From an uncultured Slackia sp. (GTDB taxonomy: Bacteria; Actinomycetota; Coriobacteriia; Coriobacteriales; Eggerthellaceae), in assembly GCA_900555495.1 (NCBI GenBank), contig USLD01000062.1, forward strand, positions 1 to 7,571: a stretch of DNA of 7,571 nucleotides, read 5' to 3'. The stretch's first letter is position 1, and each line of letters starts with the position of its first letter. The position numbers were made by a program, and so were the translations under genes. The notes beneath the pieces are model-generated. The model was not told where the DNA came from. It made no database searches and saw only the letters and a program-made list of their open reading frames with translations. Below, in pieces: positions 1-6,229 of the stretch.

Positions 1-1255
1 AGCGGCTCAACATGTAGTAGCGCGTGGCGTCGATGCCGACCTCGTCGATAAGCTCCTCGAAGGTGATCATCTCGCCGGTACGCTTGGACATGCGGACGGG
101 TTTGCCGTCGCGGAACAGGTTGACCAGCTGGCCGAGCATGATCTCGAGCGCGCCGGGATAGCCCATGGCGGACAGAACGGCGGCGACGCGGGCGATGTAG
201 CCGTGGTGGTCGGCGCCCCAGATGTTGATCAGGTGGTCGAAGCCGCGCAGCTTCTTCCAGTAGTGGTAGGCCACGTCGGAAGCGAAATAGGTGTAGTCGC
301 CGTCGGCCTTGCGCACGACGCGGTCCTTCTCGTCGCCGTACTTGGAGGAGCGGAACCACACGGCGCCGTCCTGGTCGTAGATGTCGCCCTGGTCGCGCAG
401 GTTATCGAGGCAGAAGTCGAACGGGCTCTTGCCGTCGAACTCGTCGGAGGGGATGTACATCTCGCGCTCGGACTGCCAACGCTCGAAGTGGTTGCCGAAG
501 CGGGTCGTGATGTCGCGGAACATCTTCATGATGTAGGCGTAGCCGTACTCGCGGAACTCGACCATGCGCTCGTTCTCGTCGGCGTCGACCCACTTGTCGC
601 CGTCGCGGTCGATGATTTCCTTGGCGATGTCGTTGACGTACAGGCCGTTATAGCCGCCCTCGGGCACCTCGGCGTCTTCATGGCCGAACTGCTGCAGATA
701 ACGGGCGGCGATGGACAGGCCGAACTTGTCCATCTGGACGCCGTGGTCGTTGATGTAGAACTCCTCGAACACATCGTAGCCGGCATGGCGCATCAGGTTG
801 GCCGTCGCGGAACCCAGAGCGGCCCAGCGGCCGTGGCCCACGTGCATGGGGCCGGTAGGATTGGCGGAAATGTACTCGATGTTGACCTTGCGCATGCCCT
901 CGGGCACGGTGCCGCGGCCGTAATCGCCCTTCTCGGAGCGGACCTTGGTCACGACGTCCTGCAGCGCATCGTTGTTCAGGTAGAAGTTGATGAAGCCGGG
1001 GCCTGCGATCTCGACCTTGTTCACCAGCGTATTCTCGGGAATGGCGTCGACGATGACCTGAGCGATTTCGCGAGGATTCTTCTTAGCGAGCTTCGCGCAG
1101 CGCATAGCGGCCGTGCACGCCCAATCGCCGTGGCCTTCGTCTCGGGGTCGCTCGAGCGTGATTTCGGGAGCGTTTTCCATCTGAAGTTTGCCGGAAGCGA
1201 TGGCCGCGTCCAGCGCAGCTCCGATAAGCTGCGTCAGTTCCTCGCGAGGTTGCAT
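1..1255 (-). CDS. argS: Arginyl-tRNA synthetase, N-terminal part (C-terminus cut by window edge)
   Basis: Class I aminoacyl-tRNA synthetase that charges tRNA-Arg with arginine in the cytoplasm. I translated 418 codons from the ATG at 1255-1253 with no stop before the left edge. An N-terminal additional domain (about residues 1-100, with the DWACTAAMRCAK stretch at 45-56) is followed by EYISANPTGPMHVGHG at 127-142, which contains the HIGH-type ATP-binding motif as HVGH (138-141). The second catalytic signature is RMSKRTGE at 388-395. Full-length family members are roughly 550-590 residues, so about three quarters is present; the anticodon-binding DALR domain lies outside. The start is supported by a GGGAAGG Shine-Dalgarno a few bases upstream and by the expected N-terminal length. 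The gene is transcribed away from the molybdenum-cofactor genes and is functionally unrelated to them. Confidence 0.97.
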   Translation of the reverse strand, partial: MQPREELTQLIGAALDAAIASGKLQMENAPEITLERPRDEGHGDWACTAAMRCAKLAKKNPREIAQVIVDAIPENTLVNKVEIAGPGFINFYLNNDALQDVVTKVRSEKGDYGRGTVPEGMRKVNIEYISANPTGPMHVGHGRWAALGSATANLMRHAGYDVFEEFYINDHGVQMDKFGLSIAARYLQQFGHEDAEVPEGGYNGLYVNDIAKEIIDRDGDKWVDADENERMVEFREYGYAYIMKMFRDITTRFGNHFERWQSEREMYIPSDEFDGKSPFDFCLDNLRDQGDIYDQDGAVWFRSSKYGDEKDRVVRKADGDYTYFASDVAYHYWKKLRGFDHLINIWGADHHGYIARVAAVLSAMGYPGALEIMLGQLVNLFRDGKPVRMSKRTGEMITFEELIDEVGIDATRYYMLSR

Positions 1256-1334
1256 AGGTTCCTTCCCTTTCGTTCGAGCTGAGGCCGCATGCCGCACCGG
1301 ACGGCATGGGCTGAAAATACCTATAAGCTTTCTG

Positions 1335-1344
1335 ATTGTACCAT
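1335..1344 (-). promoter_or_regulatory. Candidate extended -10 promoter of argS
   Basis: On the minus strand this reads ATGGTACAAT: a TACAAT -10 hexamer (five of six matches to TATAAT) preceded by TGG, an extended -10 (TGn) arrangement. No good -35 hexamer lies 16-18 bp further upstream, which is tolerable for extended -10 promoters. Transcription would start near 1328, giving a leader of roughly 70 nt before the argS ATG. This is a by-eye match only. Confidence 0.42.
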
Positions 1345-1563
1345 GCGCGACATCAGGTGTTTCCCGCGCAGGAGAAAAGGGAAGAACCGCACTTTTGGAC
1401 ACTTGCACAAAAATGCGAAGGCCGAAGAAGCTTGGAAACGATTCATTTATTTGCATATATTGACACGAAATAACTACTTTATGGGATATCTAAAATTTAT
1501 TCGAGTAAAAACCTCATGAGTATGCACAAAGTTAGCATCACATGAACTTCACATTTAACGAAC

Positions 1564-1588
1564 TGCATAAGGAATGTCTGTTTATGCA
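1564..1588. promoter_or_regulatory. Perfect 7-bp inverted repeat, candidate operator
   Basis: TGCATAA (1564-1570) and its exact reverse complement TTATGCA (1582-1588) flank an 11-bp spacer. The arms are AT-rich and the spacer long, so a dimeric protein-binding site fits better than a terminator hairpin, and no T-tract follows. The site lies about 150 bp upstream of the methyltransferase start and 310 bp from argS. The binding protein is unknown. It does not resemble the E. coli ModE box that I would look for next to Mo genes. Confidence 0.4.
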
Positions 1589-1738
1589 CGGCGAAAACAC
1601 GACTCGACGCAAGGACGGTCGCACGCTTCGCCTCTTCGCGTTATCATGTTCGAGAATAATACACCCGCTCCCCTGTTCGACCCGCCCATCGCCGAACAGG
1701 ATTTGCGATGACACGGCGCGCCGAGCGCAGGAGGGTCC

Positions 1739-2617
1739 ATGATCGACTTCGAGAAAGAATGGGAGCTCGTCCAGCAGACGCGCCCGAAGCCCAACGACGC
1801 GCAGGGGTGGAATAAACGCTCCGCACGCTACGACAACAAGGACATGAAGAACGCCTATGCGGAAGACTTCCTGAAGCTGGCGGAAATCTATCCGAACGAA
1901 TCGGTCTTCGATATGGGATGCGGAACCGGAACGCTGGCCGTCATGCTGGCCGAGCGCGGCTGCGACGTGCATGCCGCCGACTTCAGCGACGGCATGCTGG
2001 CCAAACTGGCCGAAAACGCCGCCGTCCGCGGCGTCGAAGGCATCGATGCGTTCAAGATGAGCTGGGAAGACGACTGGTCCGCCTTCGGCATCGAAGACGA
2101 CATGGTCGATGTGGCCATCGCGTCGCGCTCCATGTCGGTCGCCCGTCTGGACGAAGCGCTCGACAAGCTGACGCGCATCGCGCGCCGCAAATGCTGCATC
2201 ACCATGACCACGGGCACGGCGCCCTACGTCGACAGCCGCATCCTCGCCGCGATCGGCGTTCCCGCCGCCTCGACGAAAGACTATCTCTACGCCTTCGGCA
2301 TCCTGGCCCAGAAAGGCCTCGAGCCCAAGGTCGACTACATCTATTCGACGCGCAAGGACACCTTCGACTCGCATGCCGAGGCGCTAGCCGACTTCACGCG
2401 TATGATCGACCGCTGCGGAACGCCCCTGAGCGATGCCGAACGCGATGCGGCCATCGAGAAGCTTTCCGCCTGGCTCGAACAGCATATCGTCGAAAACCCC
2501 GATGCCGGCAAGCCCGACCGCAAAGGCGTGCCCGAAGGCCTTCTGTGCCTCGACGTGCTGCGCATCGTGTCGTGGGCCTTCATCTCCTGGGACCCCCGTC
2601 CGCAAAACGCCTATTAA
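1739..2617 (+). CDS. Class I SAM-dependent methyltransferase, substrate unknown
   Basis: A 292-residue protein with a Rossmann-type methyltransferase fold. Motif I, VFDMGCGTGTLA, is at 56-67. The acidic residue expected after strand 2 is D81 in AADFSDGML (79-87). A motif II-like strand, DMVDVAIASRS, is at 121-131. The roughly 130-residue C-terminal part (KDYLYAFGILAQKGLEP and onward) is not one I can assign and probably forms the substrate cap. No signal peptide or membrane segment is seen, so it should be cytoplasmic. The start has a strong AGGAGGG, though spaced only 3 nt from the ATG. moeA begins 105 bp downstream on the same strand with no obvious T-tailed terminator between, so co-transcription with moeA and mogA is plausible. 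That context hints at a role tied to molybdenum or tungsten enzymes, but this is inference; the substrate could be a small molecule or a protein. Confidence 0.88.
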   Translation: MIDFEKEWELVQQTRPKPNDAQGWNKRSARYDNKDMKNAYAEDFLKLAEIYPNESVFDMGCGTGTLAVMLAERGCDVHAADFSDGMLAKLAENAAVRGVEGIDAFKMSWEDDWSAFGIEDDMVDVAIASRSMSVARLDEALDKLTRIARRKCCITMTTGTAPYVDSRILAAIGVPAASTKDYLYAFGILAQKGLEPKVDYIYSTRKDTFDSHAEALADFTRMIDRCGTPLSDAERDAAIEKLSAWLEQHIVENPDAGKPDRKGVPEGLLCLDVLRIVSWAFISWDPRPQNAY

Positions 2618-2648
2618 GCGGCGCATCACCTCCCGCGACACGCCGCTT
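2616..2648 (+). repeat. Inverted repeat at the methyltransferase stop codon
   Basis: AAGCGGCG (2616-2623, overlapping the TAA stop) is perfectly complementary to CGCCGCTT (2641-2648) across a 17-nt loop. There is no T-tract after it, so it is not a standard intrinsic terminator. It could be an RNA-stabilising or processing hairpin, or chance in GC-rich sequence. Confidence 0.35.
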
Positions 2649-2687
2649 CGCCCCGAACCGCATCGGCGCCGCCGCGCCGCACCCTGC

Positions 2688-2703
2688 GCCCGCGCACGCG
2701 GGC
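2688..2703 (+). repeat. GC-rich hairpin just upstream of the moeA Shine-Dalgarno
   Basis: GCCCGC (2688-2693) pairs perfectly with GCGGGC (2698-2703) around a 4-nt GCAC loop. The moeA leader with its AAAGAAAGGA Shine-Dalgarno follows directly. No T-run follows, so it is unlikely to terminate transcription; it may shape the mRNA end or ribosome access for moeA. Confidence 0.4.
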
Positions 2704-2722
2704 CCGAAAGAAAGGACCGGCC

Positions 2723-3988
2723 ATGTCGGATATCCCCTCCATGATTTCGCTCGAAGAGGCCCGCGCGCTCGTGGTCTCGCACGTAAACGTCCTGCCCGCC
2801 GAGACCGTGCCGCTGCTCGATGCGATCGGACGCGTCGCGGCCGCCGATGTGAAAAGCGATATGGATGTGAGCCCCTTCGCCCACGCCGCCATGGACGGCT
2901 TCGCCGTGCATGCGAGCGATCTGGCCGAAGCGTCGGGAAATACGCCCGTCGAGCTCGACGTCATCGCCGATGTCCCCGCAGGAAGCACCTATGAAGGAGC
3001 TATCGAGCCCGGCCGCTGCGTGCGCATCATGACGGGCGCCGCCCTTCCCGCCGACGTCGACTCGGTCGTGAAATACGAAATCGTCGAAACCGTCTCGGGC
3101 GACGGGAAAACGGGCAGCCGCGTCCGCTTCAGCGAGCCCTGCAAGCTCGGCAGCAACGTGCGCGAAGCGGGCGAAGAGGCGCGCGAGGGCGAAACGGTCG
3201 TGCATGAAGGCGAAGTCATCCACCCCGCAGGCATCGGTTTTCTCGCCGGATGCGGCGCGCTCGAAGTGGCCGTGCGCCGTCGCCCGCGCGTGGCGGTGAT
3301 CCCCATCGGCAGCGAGCTGGTCGAGCCGCCCGCCAAGCCGGGTCCCGGCCATATCCGCAACTCCAACGGCTACGCCATGGCGGCCTGTGCGCGCGATGCG
3401 GGTGCGGTCTGCGACATCCTGCCCATCGTCATCGACGACGAGGACCTGCTGGCCCAAGCCGTCGAACGCGCGGCAGCCGAATACGATTTCGTCGTGACCA
3501 CCGGAGGCGCTTCCAACGGCGATTTCGACTTCATCAAGCCCGTCGTCGAACGCCTCGGCACGCTGTATATGACCACTGTGAACATGCGCCCCGGCAAAGC
3601 CCAGACGTTCGGCCTGGTGAACGGCACGCCCGTGTTCGGCCTGCCTGGCAATCCGGCGGCCGCCTACATGGGCTTCTCGCTGATCATCCGCCCGGCGCTG
3701 CGCGCCATGCAGGGCTACACGGCCCTCGAGCATCCGTGCGTCAAGGCTCGCATCACCTCGTCGAAGAAAAAGAAGGACCCGCGTCGCATCTTCTCGCGCG
3801 CCACGATCGCACGCGGCGCCGACGGCGTGCTCGAGGTGACCCCCGCCAAAAACCAGAGCTCCGGCCTGTTCGGCGTCATCCAGAAAAGCAACTGCGTCGC
3901 CATCATGCCCGAAGGCCTCGACCCCGTGCGCGAGGGCGACATGGTAGAGTGCATTCTGCTCGATGCGCCCGAGGACATCGTCCTGTAA
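2723..3988 (+). CDS. moeA: Molybdopterin molybdenumtransferase MoeA
   Basis: MoeA inserts molybdate into adenylylated molybdopterin, releasing AMP and giving active Mo cofactor in the cytoplasm. The 421-residue length is typical. Family signatures appear in order: SPFAHAAMDGFAV (50-62) with the conserved Asp at D58; RIMTGAALPADVDSVVKYE (101-119); VAVIPIGSELVEP (190-202) with the acidic E199; TTGGASNGDFDF (259-270); and NMRPGKAQTFG followed by VFGLPGNPAAAYMGF (287-318), the molybdopterin-binding core. The C-terminal beta domain ends with VREGDMVECILLD. The start has an AAAGAAAGGA Shine-Dalgarno; a second Met at residue 7 is less well placed. The gene lies between the methyltransferase and mogA on the same strand, 58 bp before mogA, matching the known MogA-then-MoeA partnership. 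No broken motif or frameshift was seen. Confidence 0.96.
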   Translation: MSDIPSMISLEEARALVVSHVNVLPAETVPLLDAIGRVAAADVKSDMDVSPFAHAAMDGFAVHASDLAEASGNTPVELDVIADVPAGSTYEGAIEPGRCVRIMTGAALPADVDSVVKYEIVETVSGDGKTGSRVRFSEPCKLGSNVREAGEEAREGETVVHEGEVIHPAGIGFLAGCGALEVAVRRRPRVAVIPIGSELVEPPAKPGPGHIRNSNGYAMAACARDAGAVCDILPIVIDDEDLLAQAVERAAAEYDFVVTTGGASNGDFDFIKPVVERLGTLYMTTVNMRPGKAQTFGLVNGTPVFGLPGNPAAAYMGFSLIIRPALRAMQGYTALEHPCVKARITSSKKKKDPRRIFSRATIARGADGVLEVTPAKNQSSGLFGVIQKSNCVAIMPEGLDPVREGDMVECILLDAPEDIVL

Positions 3989-3999
3989 CGCGCTCGAGG

Positions 4000-4015
4000 C
4001 CGTCCCGACGGACGG
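4000..4015 (+). repeat. Small hairpin between moeA and mogA
   Basis: CCGTCC (4000-4005) and GGACGG (4010-4015) form a perfect 6-bp stem with a CGAC tetraloop, midway in the 58-bp gap. No T-tract follows, so readthrough into mogA is expected. It may affect mRNA processing or stability. Confidence 0.35.
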
Positions 4016-4046
4016 ATGCGGGAAGAAATCACGGAAAGAGGAATCC

Positions 4047-4541
4047 ATGACTGAAGAATATCGGGAGCCCTGTCCCACCTTCGCCATCATCACCTGCTCC
4101 GACACGCGCACGCTCGAAACCGACTCCGCGGGCGCGGCGCTCGAGGCGCTCATCGCCGAACGCGGCTGGACCTGCCTCGAACGCGTCGTGGTTGAAGACG
4201 ACCGCCCCTTCATTTCGGGCGCCCTGCTCCATGCGATCCAGGACCTCGAAGCCGACTTCGTGCTGACTTGCGGCGGCAGCGGCCTTTCTCCGCGCGACGT
4301 GACCCCGGAGGCCACGCGCGACGTGTGCACGCGCGACGTCCCCGGCATCGCCGAGGCCATGCGCGCCCACAGCATGCGCATCACGCCGCGCGCCATGCTG
4401 TCTCGCGCCGTGTGCATGCAGCGCGACAACAGCATCGTCATCAACCTGCCCGGCAGCGAGAAGGCGGCGCGAGAGAACTGGGAGGGCGTCGTCGACGTGC
4501 TTCCGCACGCCGCACTCATGATGCAGGGCGCGGGCCACTAA
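4047..4541 (+). CDS. mogA: Molybdopterin adenylyltransferase, MogA/MoaB family
   Basis: A 164-residue cytoplasmic enzyme expected to activate molybdopterin by adenylylation (MPT plus ATP to MPT-AMP), the substrate of MoeA. The family core is clear: FAIITCSDTR (12-21), the acidic loop VVVEDDRP (47-54), TCGGSGLSPRDVTPEAT (74-90) and the molybdopterin loop NLPGSEKAARENWEGV (133-148), with PHAALMMQG near the end. The threonine usual in the GGTG loop is Ser here (S78), a conservative change. The start at 4047 follows an AAAGAGGA Shine-Dalgarno; extending to an in-frame upstream ATG at 3963 would overlap moeA and add 28 residues unlike the family. MogA and MoaB proteins share this fold, so the exact name is a judgement; pairing with moeA favours the adenylyltransferase role. 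The gene ends 13 bp before a strong palindromic terminator. Confidence 0.92.
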   Translation: MTEEYREPCPTFAIITCSDTRTLETDSAGAALEALIAERGWTCLERVVVEDDRPFISGALLHAIQDLEADFVLTCGGSGLSPRDVTPEATRDVCTRDVPGIAEAMRAHSMRITPRAMLSRAVCMQRDNSIVINLPGSEKAARENWEGVVDVLPHAALMMQGAGH

Positions 4542-4554
4542 AAACCGACACAGC

Positions 4555-4582
4555 AAAAGAGGTCGCGATCGCGACCTCTTTT
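4555..4582. terminator. Perfect 28-bp palindrome, bidirectional intrinsic terminator
   Basis: The 28 bases are an exact palindrome: AAAAGAGGTCGC (4555-4566) pairs with GCGACCTCTTTT (4571-4582) around a GATC loop. The A-start and T-end supply a U-tail in both directions, as expected between convergent genes. It lies 13 bp after the mogA stop and 135 bp beyond the moaC stop on the opposite strand. It should terminate the rightward moeA-mogA transcript and back up the leftward moaA-moaC one. Confidence 0.88.
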
Positions 4583-4644
4583 CACTTTGCCCAAGCAAGC
4601 AGGAATGCGGGCGGACCGCTCGTATTCCTCAGGCTTGAAATTCG

Positions 4645-4661
4645 AAAAACCGCGCATGCGG
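4645..4661 (-). terminator. Weak candidate terminator for moaA-moaC
   Basis: On the minus strand, CCGC and GCGG form a 4-bp stem with an ATGC loop, followed directly by TTTTT (4649-4645). An alternative overlapping stem, ATGCG with CGCAT, lies just upstream on that strand. The short stem makes this weak; the palindrome further on is the more certain stop. The rest of 4583-4717 holds nothing else I can support. Confidence 0.25.
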
Positions 4662-4717
4662 AACGAAGCGCATATCCCCGCAGAAGGACGGTAGCAGCGG
4701 TCGGCTCGCCCGCACTT

Positions 4718-5215
4718 CTACGAGCGCTCCCACAGACCCGTCTTGCCGCCGTCTTTCTTGAGAAGCCTCACGTCCATGATTTCCATGCCGCGATCGACCG
4801 CCTTGCACATGTCATAGACGGTCAAGCACGCCACGCTCGCAGCCGTGAGCGCCTCCATCTCGATGCCGGTTTTGCCGGTGACGCCGCACGTCGTGATGAC
4901 ATGGATGCCCACTAGGCCGTCCGTGCGATCGCCCTCGCGCACCGGCTCGCACGACACTTTCGCCTTCGTGATATTGAGCGGATGGCACATGGGAATGAGC
5001 TCGCTGGTCTTTTTCGCCGCCATCACGCCCGCCACGCGCGCACAGGCGAGCACGTCGCCTTTCGCAGCAGCGCCCGACGTGATCAGCTCGAGGGTCTCGG
5101 GCTTCATCGCGATGAAGCCTTCCGCCACGGCGACGCGTTCGGTGTCGGCCTTCTGCGACACGTCCACCATGCGCACATCGCCCTGTTCGTCGATATGGGT
5201 CAACGTCTCGGTCAT
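4718..5215 (-). CDS. moaC: Cyclic pyranopterin monophosphate synthase MoaC
   Basis: MoaC converts the 3',8-cyclo-GTP made by MoaA into cyclic pyranopterin monophosphate, the first stable molybdopterin precursor. The 165-residue length and motifs are canonical: RMVDVS (15-20), KGDVLACARVAGVMAAKKTSELIPMCHPLN (52-81) with the conserved His at H78, TGIEMEALTAASVACLTVYDMCKAVDRGMEI (116-146) with the catalytic-type D135 and K138, and the ending RLLKKDGGKTG. The protein is soluble and normally forms a hexamer. The ATG at 5215 is preceded by TAGGAGAGAG, whose TAG is the moaA stop codon. moaC is therefore 9 bp behind moaA and its ribosome-binding site overlaps the end of moaA, pointing to translational coupling. 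I saw no defects. Confidence 0.97.
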   Translation of the reverse strand: MTETLTHIDEQGDVRMVDVSQKADTERVAVAEGFIAMKPETLELITSGAAAKGDVLACARVAGVMAAKKTSELIPMCHPLNITKAKVSCEPVREGDRTDGLVGIHVITTCGVTGKTGIEMEALTAASVACLTVYDMCKAVDRGMEIMDVRLLKKDGGKTGLWERS

Positions 5216-5224
5216 TGCTCTCTC

Positions 5225-6229
5225 CTATCCGCCGATCTGGCTCATGCCGCGTCGGGTCCCCACTTTATCGTGATGCTCATCGGGCTTGGCGCCCAAGGCC
5301 TCGTACAAAACGGCGCGCACCGCATCGTCGAATCCGCCCGAACGAAGCGCCGCCCGCACGTCGAATTCGTCGTCGGAGAACAGGCAGGGCCTGATTTTGC
5401 CGTCGGCCGTCAAACGCAGCCTGTTGCACTCGCTGCAGAAGTGGCGTGAAAGCGGCGAGATGAATCCGACCGTTCCCTGCGCGTTCTCGAACTCGAAGTA
5501 GCGCGCAGGGCCCCACCCCGAAGGCCTGTGCTTCGATGCAGGACGCAGGCGTCCGAGCCCTGCGGCTTCGGCCTGTTCGTCGATCATCGCACGCAGCTCG
5601 TCACTCGGGATGACGTCCTCCTTGCCCCATCCGCACCCGCATGAGCCGGCGCTTTCGCCCACCGGCATGTATTCGATGAAGCGCACATGCAGCGGACGGT
5701 CGATCGACATGCGTGCGAACGACAAGACGTCCTGGTTCAGCGAGCGCACGACCACGGCGTTCAGCTTTACGGGCGAAAAGCCCGCCTCGAGCGCCGCGTC
5801 AATACCTGCCATGGCGTCTTCGAACGATCCGCAACGCGTGATGGCACGGTACTGCTCGGGGTCGAGCGTATCGAGCGAGATATTCACGCGCGAAAGACCC
5901 GCTTCTGCAAGCTCCGCGGCCATGCGCGGCAGAAGGATGCCATTCGTCGTCAACGCGACGCTTTCGATGCCGGGGATGCCCTTCAGCGCACGAATCAGAT
6001 CCGTCGCACCGCGGCGCACGAGCGGTTCGCCGCCCGTCAATCTGACGCGCGTGATGCCCATATCGGCCGCGATCCGTACCAGACGCTCTATCTCCTCAAG
6101 CGTTAGGATGTCATCGTGAGAAAGCGCATGGACCCCTTCTTCGGGCATGCAGTAGATGCAACGGAGGTTGCATCGGTCCGTCAAAGAAATGCGCAGATAA
6201 TCTATCGTGCGACCGTGAGAATCCTTCAT
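5225..6229 (-). CDS. moaA: GTP 3',8-cyclase MoaA (radical SAM)
   Basis: MoaA is a radical SAM enzyme with two 4Fe-4S clusters that cyclises GTP, the first committed step of molybdopterin synthesis. In the 334-residue protein the N-terminal cluster motif is C20-x3-C24-x2-C27 (DRCNLRCIYCMPEEG), GGEP is at 66-69, and the C-terminal cluster is C265-x2-C268-x13-C282. The C-terminus is MSQIGG, with the conserved terminal Gly-Gly needed for catalysis in the family. A short segment at 193-202 (SAGSCGCGWG) carries two extra cysteines, C197 and C199, which I do not recall as family-conserved. I chose the ATG at 6229 because MKDSHGRTIDYLRIS matches the usual N-terminus and a GGGGGAGGGG ribosome-binding site precedes it. 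The frame stays open to an ATG at 6304, but that adds 25 unlike residues across the likely promoter. moaC follows at 9 bp. Confidence 0.97.
   Translation of the reverse strand: MKDSHGRTIDYLRISLTDRCNLRCIYCMPEEGVHALSHDDILTLEEIERLVRIAADMGITRVRLTGGEPLVRRGATDLIRALKGIPGIESVALTTNGILLPRMAAELAEAGLSRVNISLDTLDPEQYRAITRCGSFEDAMAGIDAALEAGFSPVKLNAVVVRSLNQDVLSFARMSIDRPLHVRFIEYMPVGESAGSCGCGWGKEDVIPSDELRAMIDEQAEAAGLGRLRPASKHRPSGWGPARYFEFENAQGTVGFISPLSRHFCSECNRLRLTADGKIRPCLFSDDEFDVRAALRSGGFDDAVRAVLYEALGAKPDEHHDKVGTRRGMSQIGG

Larger units (their letters stand above)
1256..1738. other. Divergent intergenic control region with AT-rich core
   Basis: This 483-bp stretch separates the divergent argS and methyltransferase genes. 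I see no convincing gene in it. The core at 1441-1560 has about 35 G/C in 120 bases (29%), against well over 60% in the flanking genes. Contents: the argS -10 candidate at 1335-1344, a perfect TTGACA at 1460-1465 with no good -10 at 16-18 bp, the TGCATA/TATGCA words at 1452, 1521, 1564 and 1583, and -10-like hexamers TATCAT (1642-1647) and AATAAT (1655-1660) that could serve the rightward genes but lack clear -35 partners. The methyltransferase Shine-Dalgarno AGGAGGG is at 1729-1735. Confidence 0.7.

Noticed and set aside
203..1282. Long plus-strand open frame of 359 codons opposite argS
   Set aside because: It is the antisense of a clear arginyl-tRNA synthetase; its Val/Ala/His-rich low-complexity translation is typical of antisense frames in high-GC genes.
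1289..1519. Small ORF of 76 codons running into the AT-rich region
   Set aside because: No ribosome-binding site; it runs antisense over the argS promoter candidate and its residues look random.
1542..1742. 66-codon ORF whose stop overlaps the methyltransferase start as ATGA
   Set aside because: The overlap looks like coupling, but there is no Shine-Dalgarno before its ATG, the composition shifts mid-way from AT-rich to GC-rich intergenic sequence, and it has no recognisable motif.
1918..2994. Plus-strand 358-codon frame overlapping the methyltransferase and moeA
   Set aside because: Arg/Ala/Pro-rich shadow frame that crosses the boundary of two real genes.
3963..4046. Upstream ATG for mogA at 3963 overlapping moeA
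   Set aside because: No ribosome-binding site; the 28 extra residues are the moeA C-terminus and spacer read in another frame.
4291..4339. Repeated CGCGCGACGT words inside mogA
   Set aside because: They encode the RDV of PRDV, TRDV and TRDV in the conserved DVTPEAT region; shared codon choice explains the repeat.
2384..4519. Minus-strand open frame of 711 codons across moeA, mogA and the end of the methyltransferase
   Set aside because: It spans three well-supported plus-strand genes with full family motifs, and its translation (Arg/His/Asp-rich) shows no recognisable domain.
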